NCBI GenBank assembly: GCA_945888625.1
Contig: CAMDAH010000021.1
Coordinates: forward strand, 1 to 33,310
Length of the DNA stretch: 33,310 bases
Direction: 5' to 3'
Source: Chryseobacterium gleum
Lineage (GTDB): Bacteria; Bacteroidota; Bacteroidia; Flavobacteriales_D; Crocinitomicaceae
Positions 24,835 to 33,310 of the stretch are shown in pieces; within the stretch, counting starts at the first letter, position 1; each line of letters starts with the position of its first letter. The notes below the pieces were generated by a model that was not told the DNA's origin, did not search any database, and saw only the letters and a list, made by a program, of their open reading frames with translations. A program made the translations under genes and the position numbers.

Positions 24835-27800
24835 TTAATTCTTGATTACTTTTACTAGTCTAGTGAAATTGTGTTGACTTAGCTTTACCAAATAGGTGCC
24901 TGCAGTATACTCCTTAAAGTCAATTGAATAATTTGCTGAATTGTTTACATAACGATTAAGCAATTCCTTTCCATCTAGGGAATAAACACTAATTTCTAGG
25001 CTCGTTAATTGATTGAAAGAAAACAATACCTGATCGGATGTTGGATTAGGAAAGTACTTAAAATCTAATTCATCCACTTCGCTTATTCCAATGCAGCCGT
25101 CTACTGTAACCAAAACACTGTTTGTTACACTACAGCCGTTTAACTCGCCGGTTACGTTATAGGTGCCTGCTTGATTTATTGATACCGAGTTGCCTGAGGT
25201 TCCGTTGCTCCAAACAAATGAGCTTGCATTTCCTAATACTGTTAACTGTAAGGGTAAATTATAATCGCAAACAACGGTGTCACTTACTAATAATACGGTT
25301 GGATTTGGATTAACCGTTACAAAAAACTCCGCTGATCCTTCACAATTGTTATTATCAATACCTATAACCGAATATAAACTTGATGAAGTGGGCTGAAGGT
25401 AACTTCCGTTAACCTGCCCATTGTCCCATGTATAGGTAGCCGCTCCTGTTGCTTGAAGTAAAAGTGAATCTCCCTGACAAATCGTTGTATCATTTCCGGC
25501 TAAAACTACGGGTAATGCGTTTACGGTAACTAACAACTGGTCTTGGCCTTGACAGCCAAATGCGTTTGTGCCCGTAACGGTGTAATTATTTGTACTTGCG
25601 GGGATAAACGTTTGCCCGTTAACAACTCCGTTGGTCCATGTGTATGTCTGAGCACCCGTCGCTAATAAAACAACTGAGGCGCCACTGCAAACAATAATGT
25701 CGTTACTAGCAGTAACAGTTGGCGTAGGATTTACTGTAACCAAAACCTGATCTGTATTTTGACATAAATTAGCGTCTATTCCAGTTAAGGTATACGTCTG
25801 AGTTGATTGCACAACAAAAGGGGAGTTGTTTGAAACTCCATTATTCCAACTATAAGTTATCGCTCCCGAACCAAGCAACGCGATTGTATCGCCAGCACAT
25901 GCTACAAGATCAATTCCAGCATTTACACTTGGTAAACCCAGCACATTAACTACCACTTGATCGTTATTAGAGCAGCCAGCCAAGTTCGTACCAGTGACAA
26001 AATAAGTAGATGATGAAGCGCTCGTACCAGTTGGAACAATTAAAACTTGTCCGGTTGCGCCGTTATTCCAAACATAAGAAGTTGCACCATTCGCTGTTAA
26101 CGTAACGTTTGTACCACCACATACTGTTTGATCGATGCCAGCAGAAATTGTTGGTAGCGGACTAACCGTTACTGTTGCTGTAGCTGTAGCGGTACATCCT
26201 TGTGCATTCGTTCCTGTAACCACGTAAGGAGAAGTTACTAGAGGAACAAAGCTTACTCCATTTGTAATTCCACCTGTCCATACATACGTGAGCGCACCTG
26301 CACCGACTAAAGTTGTTGGAGAACCAACGCAAACAGTTGGACTATTTGCCGTAACAATTGGAGAGGGAAGCAAGGTAATTGATTTCACCAAAGAAGTATC
26401 GTTGCATGTCAATGTTTGACTTGTAACAAACACAGTGTATGAACCAACCTGATTCGCAGTATACTGAGTGCCAACCTCTCCTGGAATTACTTGGCCGTTT
26501 AGTAACCACTGGTAAGAACTTCCGACAGAACCAGGTATTGACAGCGTAGTACTTGAACCCGCACAAATGGCGTTAGCAGCGGCACTTATTACTGCACCTG
26601 CAGCTGTCGCACATGTGTTTATTTGATATATTGATAAGGTTGAACTTACTTCGTTGGCTAAGATAACAAGGGCGTTTCCGTTAGGAGATGTTGCAGCCGG
26701 AATCGTAATTATTCCTTCGGCACCTAAATCCGGACCACTTACTGTTGTAGACCTGTTGTTGTAGTAACCTACAAACACAGGTGACCCCGGTACTTGAACG
26801 TTGAACAACATTACACCACCTATTCTTTCTAGTGATACGAACACATACGGTTTACCATTTAATATTTGAAATGCTATACCTTCCACTTCAGGACCTTTAT
26901 CATCACTTCTGTTTTTAGATACCGGAGCACCCACTGAATTGGAAGCATTAAAAATAGCTGAAAAAATAGGATGATTCGATGTTATCTGCTCAATCAAGTC
27001 TTTAGAATCGTAAACCAAAGCACCCGTAGTTGCATTCCATATACTAAAAGACCGGCCACTCATCACGTGTAATTCGTCATAATCGCCATCGCCATCGGTA
27101 TCTCCTGAATATTTCAAGGCATTTAATCTTCCTAAAAACTTATTATTTTTTAAAATTGCAGCATCAGGAAATGCCGTTGCATCTAAGTTTGCAAAAGTAG
27201 CCGAACTGATTCTATTTGCATCTATTACCGATCCAAACTCTCTTGAGTCACCTTCATTAGCGGAGAAAATATATCCTTGATTATTAATTGTTCCGAAACT
27301 TAGTGCGTCAGGCATGTATGCTCCTTTGATTGGTAAATCACCTGTTATTAAAATTGCACCACTTTGATCGGAGGCATCCAAGGCATTGCCAGATGCTGCG
27401 TTGTATGAGCTGTATCCGAGAGGAGCTAAGCTTATAATAGTGTTCGTTAATAAGTTAATTGTTAACAATGCATTGGCTTCCTGAATACCAACGTATGCTT
27501 TTGTATTATCGTCTGATATAGTAATGTATTCTGGCTCCAAATCTTGCGCTACGCTTGCGCTCGTAGGGAAAACCCTGATTCCTTGAGCGGAAAGCGTTGC
27601 TTGTTGGCCGTTGTATGCTGTTAAATCTATAGTGGTAACATTGGCGTTGGTTAGTGCAGCATAGCCGGGCGTTAAATCAATAACCGAAACGGAACCTTCA
27701 GGGTCTACTGTATAGGTAGCATTGGGCTCACCTTCATTTGCCGTTAAAATTTTTGTAAACGTTTTATTAAATGTAATCATGTCTGGCATGGCACCAACCG

Positions 27801-29157
27801 TCACTTGACTCAAGAAGTTTCCATTGTAATCCAAAAATACAACCGAACCATTTAATTGAGGATTCGCATTTTCAATTGCCAAAGCAATTATACTGTCGTG
27901 AGCAACTACCGAATTGATGTTTCCATAAGGAGCCATAGAAACAGAACTAATAATTACTGGTGCAGAAGGGTTTGAAAAATTTACAATGTCTAGTTTTGCA
28001 CCTATGCTATTGGCTATGTAAAGACGGTCCACATCGGGATCAAAAGCAATAATTTCCGCTGAATTTGTTCCCGCCGCACCGTTTGAAAAACTAGTCAACA
28101 AACTTAGATTTAATGCATTTGAAGGATTCGGTGCTAAATAATCATTGTCTTTAATAAATACAATTTGATAATTATCTGTTGGAGAAATCAAAGCATTACT
28201 GCCAGAAAGAACCTTAACAATGATTCGTTCTGCCTTCTCCGCCAGTGCATCATCAATAATTGTAATGGGGTGGTTGAAAACGCCGTTGGTATTTGCAGGT
28301 ATTAAAACGGTAGTAGACATGGTAAAGTCAACTCCGTCCGATGCATTGGAATAAACCGAATAGCCTAATGTTACAGAAACAGGACTTGGATTGGCATTCG
28401 CCACTAAAATTGGCACGTTTACAGTTCCTACGCTTTCGGCTACTTGTAAAAAATTATTAGCCGCTGCAATAGATATGTTGGCCGCCCCTTCAATTTTAAC
28501 ATTATCAAAACGCCAAGTGCCACCGGTTGCTATGGTGGTTGGTACGGCTGTTGTACGAAACTCTCCAGTCGCTTGATAATGAGCGGCAAGTATTCTTACC
28601 GCGAAATTGGCGTTGTTGTTGGCCGCAGGAATTGAAGCAAAACTAACAGCTATTCTTCTGTATTGATCTCCTACTCCATTGTTTTGAAAACGACCGCCAT
28701 CAATAACGCCGTTACAAAAAGTAGTGTTAAGCGTAGTCATTACAAAATCAATCCAATTGGATCCATCTGTCGTGTATTTTATTCTAACCGTGTTGGTAGC
28801 TGTATTGGACCAACGTTGATCCCAAGTAAACTTTATGTTTTGATAACCAACGGTCGAGACATTATATTGAACGCCATTGGATTCATTTGTTAGTCCTGGA
28901 ACAGCAGTAAAAGCCCACGCCCCTGGATTTAGTCCGTTTTGTGCTCCACAGCCATTATTTATTATAGGATCCATGCCTGTTGCCGCAGAGGTAACAGTAA
29001 GTGTCCCAACTATAGAAGAGGTTCCCGAACCAAAATCAGAAATAGGCGCAGTTGGCATACCAAGGATGGTATTATAATTCCAAACAGCAATTTCATTTTG
29101 CGAACAAACTTTTGACGAAACAAATAGGACAATAATTAATAAGAAGAAAGATTTCAT
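24835..29157 (-). CDS. Large T9SS-sorted surface protein: Calx-beta, choice-of-anchor I, Ig-like repeats
   Basis: A 1440-residue exported protein. Residues 1-19 form a signal peptide (ending KVCS). Residues ~22-224 form a beta-rich N-terminal domain; ~228-340 Calx-beta (QVAESVGTVNVPILVANAN...IIDDALAEKAERIIV); ~350-846 a choice-of-anchor I beta-propeller-like region (SAEIIAFDPDVDRLYIAN, ILTANEGEPN, DLEPEYITISDDNTKAYVG, ANEGDSREFG). Seven Ig/PKD-like repeats of ~70 residues (848-1356) follow, then a type A sorting domain (1360-1440: YFPNPTSDQVLFSF...YLVKLSQHNF). Secretion and anchoring through T9SS are expected from the family. The propeller region may bind or hydrolyse a ligand, but no catalytic residues are evident to me. 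Adjacent genes do not reveal its job. Confidence 0.9.
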   Translation of the reverse strand: MKSFFLLIIVLFVSSKVCSQNEIAVWNYNTILGMPTAPISDFGSGTSSIVGTLTVTSAATGMDPIINNGCGAQNGLNPGAWAFTAVPGLTNESNGVQYNVSTVGYQNIKFTWDQRWSNTATNTVRIKYTTDGSNWIDFVMTTLNTTFCNGVIDGGRFQNNGVGDQYRRIAVSFASIPAANNNANFAVRILAAHYQATGEFRTTAVPTTIATGGTWRFDNVKIEGAANISIAAANNFLQVAESVGTVNVPILVANANPSPVSVTLGYSVYSNASDGVDFTMSTTVLIPANTNGVFNHPITIIDDALAEKAERIIVKVLSGSNALISPTDNYQIVFIKDNDYLAPNPSNALNLSLLTSFSNGAAGTNSAEIIAFDPDVDRLYIANSIGAKLDIVNFSNPSAPVIISSVSMAPYGNINSVVAHDSIIALAIENANPQLNGSVVFLDYNGNFLSQVTVGAMPDMITFNKTFTKILTANEGEPNATYTVDPEGSVSVIDLTPGYAALTNANVTTIDLTAYNGQQATLSAQGIRVFPTSASVAQDLEPEYITISDDNTKAYVGIQEANALLTINLLTNTIISLAPLGYSSYNAASGNALDASDQSGAILITGDLPIKGAYMPDALSFGTINNQGYIFSANEGDSREFGSVIDANRISSATFANLDATAFPDAAILKNNKFLGRLNALKYSGDTDGDGDYDELHVMSGRSFSIWNATTGALVYDSKDLIEQITSNHPIFSAIFNASNSVGAPVSKNRSDDKGPEVEGIAFQILNGKPYVFVSLERIGGVMLFNVQVPGSPVFVGYYNNRSTTVSGPDLGAEGIITIPAATSPNGNALVILANEVSSTLSIYQINTCATAAGAVISAAANAICAGSSTTLSIPGSVGSSYQWLLNGQVIPGEVGTQYTANQVGSYTVFVTSQTLTCNDTSLVKSITLLPSPIVTANSPTVCVGSPTTLVGAGALTYVWTGGITNGVSFVPLVTSPYVVTGTNAQGCTATATATVTVSPLPTISAGIDQTVCGGTNVTLTANGATSYVWNNGATGQVLIVPTGTSASSSTYFVTGTNLAGCSNNDQVVVNVLGLPSVNAGIDLVACAGDTIALLGSGAITYSWNNGVSNNSPFVVQSTQTYTLTGIDANLCQNTDQVLVTVNPTPTVTASNDIIVCSGASVVLLATGAQTYTWTNGVVNGQTFIPASTNNYTVTGTNAFGCQGQDQLLVTVNALPVVLAGNDTTICQGDSLLLQATGAATYTWDNGQVNGSYLQPTSSSLYSVIGIDNNNCEGSAEFFVTVNPNPTVLLVSDTVVCDYNLPLQLTVLGNASSFVWSNGTSGNSVSINQAGTYNVTGELNGCSVTNSVLVTVDGCIGISEVDELDFKYFPNPTSDQVLFSFNQLTSLEISVYSLDGKELLNRYVNNSANYSIDFKEYTAGTYLVKLSQHNFTRLVKVIKN
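25090..26615 (-). repeat. Seven tandem ~210-bp repeats encoding Ig/PKD-like domains
   Basis: Within the surface-protein gene, successive units follow a pattern such as TVTASNDIIVCSGASVVL..TGAQTYTWTNG..NYTVTGTNAFGC..DQLLVTVNALP. Each has one early Cys, a central (Y/F)xW(T/N/D/S)NG-like strand and a late GC. Five central units are close to 70 residues each; the first and last are more diverged. Nucleotide identity looks moderate, so recent expansion is not obvious. Confidence 0.8.
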
Positions 29158-29250
29158 TTTACAGTTTTTTAATTCACTACAAAATTCCTTTATACACTCC
29201 TTGTAAATGTTTGCTTAATGTTAATTTTCGCCCTTTTTCGTGTCCTTGCT

Positions 29251-29278
29251 GTTAACAATAAATTAATCGGTTGTTAAC
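29251..29278. repeat. Perfect 8-bp inverted repeat between DUF2141 and surface-protein genes
   Basis: GTTAACAA (29251-29258) and TTGTTAAC (29271-29278) are perfect inverted copies with a 12-nt AT-rich loop, 10 nt beyond the DUF2141 stop. No T-run follows on the minus strand, so it is a poor intrinsic terminator. It may be a weak 3' hairpin, an operator, or chance. The rest of 29158-29287 shows no gene and no full promoter match; the nearest is GAATTTTG at 29187-29180, minus strand. Confidence 0.3.
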
Positions 29279-29287
29279 TCGTGTTTA

Positions 29288-29701
29288 TTATTTTACAGAA
29301 ATTACTATCGTTTTGTTTTTCGTTAAATTAAGGGCCGCTTCAGAAAAAGATGGTGCACTAAATGTTCTGCGCGCATTATTAGAAAATCCATAAGCTTCAA
29401 CTGGTATACCAAGATAATTTTTATCTAAAACGTTATTGTTGTTTTTATCATGGTAAACCGCAACGGCATAGGACCCTGAAGGGATACTACTGAAAACAAC
29501 TTGGCTTACGTTTCCGGATATTGTGGTGGTCTTTCCTTTATATTGCTTTCCAAAAACCGGAAAATCATCCGTTGCTCGATAAATGGCAATATAAGCTTCG
29601 CCCATACTTGAAGGAAACCCCTTGACATTAATCGTTAAATCATAGCTTGTAGATGACTGATTTAAAATAATAAGTGAAAGAAGTGAAAGAAAGACATTCA
29701 T
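29288..29701 (-). CDS. DUF2141 secreted protein
   Basis: A 137-residue exported protein of unknown function. Residues 1-~19 are a hydrophobic signal peptide (MNVFLSLLSLIILNQSSTS). The rest matches the DUF2141 pattern: LTINVKGFPSSMGEAYIAIY, SGSYAVAVYHDKNNNNVLDKNYLGIPVEAYGFS and an APSFSEAALNL end. The DKNNNNVLDKN loop is Asp/Asn-rich and resembles a calcium-binding loop; binding is inferred. Predicted to be a small periplasmic or outer-surface beta-sandwich. It is divergent from galE, with a 62-nt gap carrying -7 boxes for both directions. Such proteins occur widely in Bacteroidota and Proteobacteria without a known role. Confidence 0.85.
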   Translation of the reverse strand: MNVFLSLLSLIILNQSSTSYDLTINVKGFPSSMGEAYIAIYRATDDFPVFGKQYKGKTTTISGNVSQVVFSSIPSGSYAVAVYHDKNNNNVLDKNYLGIPVEAYGFSNNARRTFSAPSFSEAALNLTKNKTIVISVK

Positions 29702-29732
29702 AAAACAACTGTTTTTTATACAAAAGCTGATG

Positions 29733-29740
29733 CAAAATTA
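29733..29740 (-). promoter_or_regulatory. Putative -7 box of the DUF2141 gene
   Basis: TAATTTTG (minus strand 29740-29733) fits TAnnTTTG and predicts initiation near 29726, about 25 nt before the ATG at 29701. No -33 TTG is visible; that element would fall at the galE start. Confidence 0.4.
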
Positions 29741-29753
29741 ATTGTTTTTCTAC

Positions 29754-29761
29754 TACCTTTG
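29754..29761 (+). promoter_or_regulatory. Putative -7 box of galE abutting its start codon
   Basis: TACCTTTG at 29754-29761 fits TAnnTTTG. The galE ATGs are at 29764 and 29767, so initiation 5-8 nt downstream would give a leaderless or nearly leaderless mRNA. No -33 TTG at the usual spacing is seen, which lowers confidence. Confidence 0.35.
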
Positions 29762-29763
29762 AT

Positions 29764-30795
29764 ATGATGTCTAAAAAGGTTTTAATTACCGGGGGAGCAG
29801 GGTATATTGGCGCACATACCGTTGATGCATTAGCAAAAAGTGGCTACGCTCCTGTTATTGTTGATGATTTTCGGAATAGTAAACCTAGTGTTGTAAGGGG
29901 TTTAAGTGAATTAATAGGTTTCGAACCCTTGTTTTATACTATCGACATCTGTGATAAAGCAGCCTTAAAAGATGTTTTTAAAACACATCAAATTAATTCC
30001 GTTATTCATTTTGCGGCTTTTAAGGCTGTGGGCGAATCTGTAACAGAACCGCTAAAATATTATCAAAATAACCTCATCGGATTATTGAATGTGTTAGAGT
30101 GCATGGAAACATTTGACGTGCATGAATTGGTGTTTTCTTCCTCTTGTACCGTATATGGCGAACCAGATTCAATAAAAGAGGTAACTGAAGAAACCCCCAA
30201 ACAACTCCCCACCTCGCCCTATGGTTATACCAAGTGGATGGCCGAGCAGATTATTTCCGATTATGCGAAAGCAAATAGCCGTTTTAAGGCAATCTGTTTG
30301 CGTTATTTTAATCCGATTGGTGCGCATCCGAGCGGATTAATCGGAGAATTACCCATAGGGAAGCCTAATAATTTATTGCCATTTATTACGCAAACCGCTA
30401 TTGGGAAACACAGCAAACTATTGGTTTTTGGAAATGATTACCCTACCATCGATGGAACTTGCATAAGAGATTATATACACGTGATGGACTTGGCTGACGC
30501 ACATATAAAAGCCGTCGAAGCTTTTGGCAATAATTCAATTGGATCCTGTGAATATATTAATGTAGGTACCGGAAAAGGAACCAGTGTGCTTCAAATGATT
30601 CAAGCTTTCGAAGAAATTAGTGGGGAAAAACTTTCCTGGGAATTTGCCCCAAGAAGAGCCGGGGATATCATAGAGATCTATGCAAATGTGGATTTTGCTA
30701 AATCATTGTTAAACTGGCAAGCACAATTTTCCTATCAAGATGCCATAAAAGATGCCTGGAATTGGGAACTCTCAAACAAACAGAAAGAACACTAA
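29764..30795 (+). CDS. galE: UDP-glucose 4-epimerase
   Basis: Interconverts UDP-glucose and UDP-galactose, feeding galactose into surface polysaccharides. The 343 residues are a short-chain dehydrogenase-type Rossmann protein. The NAD-binding GGAGYIGAHT is at 10-19, DDFRNSKPS follows strand 2, and HFAAFKAVGESV is at ~82-93. The catalytic SSSCTVYG strand and Y153-x3-K157 (YGYTK) are present. RYFNPIGAHPSGLIGE and GTCIRDYIHVMDLADAH are typical of GalE rather than other epimerases. Two ATGs in tandem (29764 and 29767) are possible starts. The tatD gene begins immediately after its stop. Confidence 0.94.
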   Translation: MMSKKVLITGGAGYIGAHTVDALAKSGYAPVIVDDFRNSKPSVVRGLSELIGFEPLFYTIDICDKAALKDVFKTHQINSVIHFAAFKAVGESVTEPLKYYQNNLIGLLNVLECMETFDVHELVFSSSCTVYGEPDSIKEVTEETPKQLPTSPYGYTKWMAEQIISDYAKANSRFKAICLRYFNPIGAHPSGLIGELPIGKPNNLLPFITQTAIGKHSKLLVFGNDYPTIDGTCIRDYIHVMDLADAHIKAVEAFGNNSIGSCEYINVGTGKGTSVLQMIQAFEEISGEKLSWEFAPRRAGDIIEIYANVDFAKSLLNWQAQFSYQDAIKDAWNWELSNKQKEH

Positions 30796-31581
30796 ATGCA
30801 TTTTATTGATACACATGCCCACACCTATGATGAAGCCTTTCTGGGTGATTTAGACGCAACGATTTCTAATGCAAAAGAAGCTGATATAAGCAAAATCTTA
30901 ATGCCCAATATTGATGTGGAGAGTATTGAGCCCATGTTTGCCATTCAAGAAAAGTATCCATTCTGTATTCCTATGATGGGATTACATCCGGCCTATGTTA
31001 AGGCAGATTGGGAAGAGCAATTAGAGAAAATTGAGGGTTATTTATTTGCTGATCCGCTTAGATTTTGTGCTGTAGGAGAAATTGGAATGGATCTTTATTG
31101 GGACAAAACGTTTCTTGAAGAACAAAAAACGGCTTTTATCCGACAAATTCAATGGGCCAAAAAACTTGATTTACCGATTGCAATACATGCTCGTGATGCC
31201 TTTAATGAAATCTTCGAGATTTTAGACAAAGAAAATGATGATAAGCTCAAAGGGGTGTTTCATTGCTTTACAGGGAATACAGCACAAGCAAAACACATAA
31301 AAAATTACGGGGGTTTTTTATTAGGAATTGGCGGAGTGCTAACTTATAAAAATTCAGAACTTGGAAAGACGCTTAAGGAAGTGGCTTCATTAGAAGACTT
31401 GGTGCTAGAAACAGACGCTCCTTATTTACCCCCCATGCCCTACAGAGGAAAAAGAAATGAATCCGCTTATATGCTTGAGGTAGCGTATAAATTAGTTGAT
31501 TTGTATCAGGCTCCTTTGGAAGAAGTCGCTCGTATAACGTCTCTAAATGCGACAGAACTTTTTCAATTAAACCGATTTTAA
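30796..31581 (+). CDS. TatD family metal-dependent hydrolase (DNase)
   Basis: A 261-residue TIM-barrel hydrolase of the TatD/YcfH/YjjV family; members are Mg-dependent 3'-5' exonucleases or DNases. Metal-binding motifs are all present: FIDTHAHTYD (H7, H9), GEIGMDLYWD, PIAIHARDAF, VFHCFTGNTAQA and LETDAPYLPP, then the PYRGKRNES signature. The ATG is the base after the galE stop, and asparaginase follows after one base, so the three form one transcription unit. TatD versus YabD or YjjV-type naming cannot be settled here. Confidence 0.92.
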   Translation: MHFIDTHAHTYDEAFLGDLDATISNAKEADISKILMPNIDVESIEPMFAIQEKYPFCIPMMGLHPAYVKADWEEQLEKIEGYLFADPLRFCAVGEIGMDLYWDKTFLEEQKTAFIRQIQWAKKLDLPIAIHARDAFNEIFEILDKENDDKLKGVFHCFTGNTAQAKHIKNYGGFLLGIGGVLTYKNSELGKTLKEVASLEDLVLETDAPYLPPMPYRGKRNESAYMLEVAYKLVDLYQAPLEEVARITSLNATELFQLNRF

Positions 31582-31582
31582 T

Positions 31583-32608
31583 ATGAAAGCAAAAATATTA
31601 CTCATCTACACCGGTGGGACAATTGGGATGATCAAGGATCTTCGAACGGGGGAGCTTAAAAGTCTGGATTTTAATTATGTATTTGACCACATTCCAGAAT
31701 TGGAAAGGCTACATGTTGAGTTAAGTAGTATAAGTTTTGAAAAAGCGATCGATTCCTCAGACATGACCTATGCACATTGGAAACAATTGGTTGATATTAT
31801 CAGTGATAATTATGAAACGTATGATGGATTTGTGGTGCTTCATGGTTCAGATACCATGGCCTATACCGCCTCTGCATTAAGCTTCATGTTGCAAGGTTTA
31901 AATAAACCCATTATTTTAACAGGTTCGCAATTACCCATCGGAACCATTCGAACAGACGGAAAAGAGAATTTGATAACAGCAGTTGAAATCGCTGCTGCAA
32001 AAAACAACGATGGATCGGCTACCGTGCAAGAAGTTGCTATCTATTTTGAGTATTCACTTTATAGAGGAAATCGTTGCACGAAAATCTCCGCCAATCAATT
32101 TGAGGCATTTTCCTCGCCAAATTATCCGCCACTAGCGGTTGCTGGTGTTACGATTGAATATAAACTTGATCAAGAATCAATAAAAAAAAGACACGTGCTT
32201 CAAGTTTATAAAAATCTAGAAACTCGTATCGGTTTATTAAAAATATATCCTGGTATTCCTTTTAAAAACTATGAATTCCTTTTTAATGTCAATCAATTTA
32301 AAGGAATTGTATTAGAAACATTTGGCGCAGGAAACGCCCCCAATAACCAAGATATGATTGACTTAATTACCAACTATATCGATGCGGGAGGAATTATTCT
32401 AAATGTCACACAATGTTCTTCCGGTTCGGTGCGGCAGGGACAATATCAAACCAGCTCGTTTTTTGAAAAAATTGGGGTGCTTAGCGGAAAGGACATGACG
32501 ACTGAGGCAGCGCTAGCAAAGTTGATGTATGTGTTGGGTAATTATTCCTCAAAAGAAGATCGAATCAATAAATTAAATTTAAATGTGGTTGGGGAACTAA
32601 CAGCATAA
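31583..32608 (+). CDS. ansA: Type I (cytosolic) L-asparaginase
   Basis: Hydrolyses asparagine to aspartate and ammonia. The 341 residues have no signal peptide, fitting the cytosolic type. The first catalytic motif YTGGTIGMIKD has Thr13; the second is LHGSDTMAYTASALSFML, followed by ILTGSQLPIG and the lysine in TDGKENLITAVEIAA. VTQCSSGSVRQGQY in the C-terminal domain is typical of the allosteric type I enzymes. It is the last gene of the galE-tatD-asparaginase run. The symbol ansA follows E. coli naming and is by analogy. Confidence 0.9.
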   Translation: MKAKILLIYTGGTIGMIKDLRTGELKSLDFNYVFDHIPELERLHVELSSISFEKAIDSSDMTYAHWKQLVDIISDNYETYDGFVVLHGSDTMAYTASALSFMLQGLNKPIILTGSQLPIGTIRTDGKENLITAVEIAAAKNNDGSATVQEVAIYFEYSLYRGNRCTKISANQFEAFSSPNYPPLAVAGVTIEYKLDQESIKKRHVLQVYKNLETRIGLLKIYPGIPFKNYEFLFNVNQFKGIVLETFGAGNAPNNQDMIDLITNYIDAGGIILNVTQCSSGSVRQGQYQTSSFFEKIGVLSGKDMTTEAALAKLMYVLGNYSSKEDRINKLNLNVVGELTA

Positions 32609-32650
32609 CCGTAATTATATGATAAATCTACTATTGCTAGCTTTAACATC

Positions 32651-33310
32651 ATGAAAAAAAATCCATTCCTTATTATTCTCGCCATTATCGTTTTAATGAA
32701 ATTTCATGCTTTTGGCCAAACAACCTGGCAAGGATCGAAGAATAAAAACCATAATTTCACCCTTTCTGGCTTTGGTGATTTATATTACGGTAAACACGTT
32801 GGAAACTATGCTAAAAAAGAAAGTTTTTATTATAATCATAAAGTAAATGATAAAATCCGCACTAATTTATTGCTCTTAAAAGGAGAATTTACTTCTCCTC
32901 GCTTCCATGCCACATTGGGACTAATGACTGGCGACTATTCTCAATTTAATTTATCCGCCGAACCCAATTGGGCCAAGCCATTGAACGAGGCGTATGTGGG
33001 AATCAAATTGTCAAAAAAGAAGAAATTGTGGTGGGATGCTGGAGTCTACAGCTCCTACATTGGAATTGAATCATCAATATCGTCGGATTGTCCTACATTA
33101 ACACGGAGTATTGTTGCTGAAAACTCCCCCTATTACCTTAGCGGAACACGATTGCTTTACACAAGCGACAACGACAAGAATGAATTTGGATTTCACGTCT
33201 TAAACGGTTGGCAGCGGATTGGTTGGGACCCTTTGATAACTCGTCCTAGCTTTGGTGCACACTACAAACGCAATCTAAATGACCATGCCTCACTAATGTA
33301 TGGTGTATTT
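32651..33310 (+). CDS. Outer-membrane beta-barrel (BBP2/OmpL-like porin) protein, N-terminal part
   Basis: I translated 220 codons from the ATG at 32651 to the window end without a stop; the gene continues past the right edge. Residues 1-~22 form a signal peptide (MKKNPFLIILAIIVLMKFHAFG, then QTTW). Then come alternating beta-strands typical of a barrel: LSGFGDLYYGKHVG, RFHATLGLMTGDYSQ, LNEAYVGIKLSKKKKLWWDAGVYS. The motifs SYIGIESSISSDCPTLTRS and ENSPYYLSGTRLLYTS resemble the BBP2 (OmpL-like porin-2) family of Bacteroidota. Solute specificity is unknown. It starts 42 nt after the asparaginase stop. A near-match -7 box (TAGCTTTA, 32638-32645) lies too close to the ATG to be convincing. Confidence 0.82.
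   Translation, partial: MKKNPFLIILAIIVLMKFHAFGQTTWQGSKNKNHNFTLSGFGDLYYGKHVGNYAKKESFYYNHKVNDKIRTNLLLLKGEFTSPRFHATLGLMTGDYSQFNLSAEPNWAKPLNEAYVGIKLSKKKKLWWDAGVYSSYIGIESSISSDCPTLTRSIVAENSPYYLSGTRLLYTSDNDKNEFGFHVLNGWQRIGWDPLITRPSFGAHYKRNLNDHASLMYGVF

Noticed and set aside
1..33310. Mobile element, prophage, CRISPR, defence island or biosynthetic cluster
   Set aside because: No transposase, integrase, repeat-spacer array, tRNA-flanked insertion or clustered accessory enzymes were found. All genes fit chromosomal housekeeping or standard surface functions.

Overview
The window is ordinary chromosome of an AT-rich Bacteroidota bacterium, most likely order Flavobacteriales. Four things support this: two surface proteins built for the type IX secretion system (T9SS) (choice-of-anchor I, Calx-beta, SprB-like and Ig-like domains, C-terminal sorting domain); the pdxA-DUF177-rpmF-plsX-fabH-accB-accC gene order; near-absence of Shine-Dalgarno sequences before start codons; and repeated TAnnTTTG (-7) promoter boxes just upstream of genes. 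I see no rRNA, tRNA, CRISPR array, insertion sequence, phage gene or broken gene.

Layout. 1-1413 (minus) is the N-terminal part of a secreted glycine-rich adhesin that runs off the left edge. 1710-8770 (minus) is a tight cluster: leucyl aminopeptidase, pdxA, DUF177, ribosomal protein L32, plsX, fabH, accB, accC. It joins fatty-acid and phospholipid initiation to a ribosomal protein. mutY (minus) and an HU/IHF-like gene (plus) diverge around 9.9 kb. A 30-codon basic-protein gene, RNase E/G and recX follow on plus and meet lysS, mgtE and a secreted superoxide dismutase on minus. ileS, an orphan biotin-carrier gene and ppk1 run on plus from 16.8 to 22.8 kb. They converge with a minus-strand pair: a glycosyltransferase overlapping an LpxH-like phosphoesterase. 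Next come a 1440-residue T9SS surface protein and a DUF2141 protein (minus). galE, tatD and a type I asparaginase form a plus-strand run, followed by a truncated outer-membrane beta-barrel (BBP2-like) gene at the right edge.

Most of the window is housekeeping, and I did not find a convincing new multi-gene system. The items most worth a second look are: an isoleucyl-tRNA synthetase whose HIGH motif reads GIHH (first and third positions swapped); an exported superoxide dismutase with an extra ~100-residue His/Met/Cys-containing helical C-terminal domain; the 30-residue basic protein with its own promoter; a biotin carrier protein with no carboxylase beside it; and very compact promoters, including a -7 box that contains the stop codon of the preceding gene and two divergent promoters that appear to overlap.
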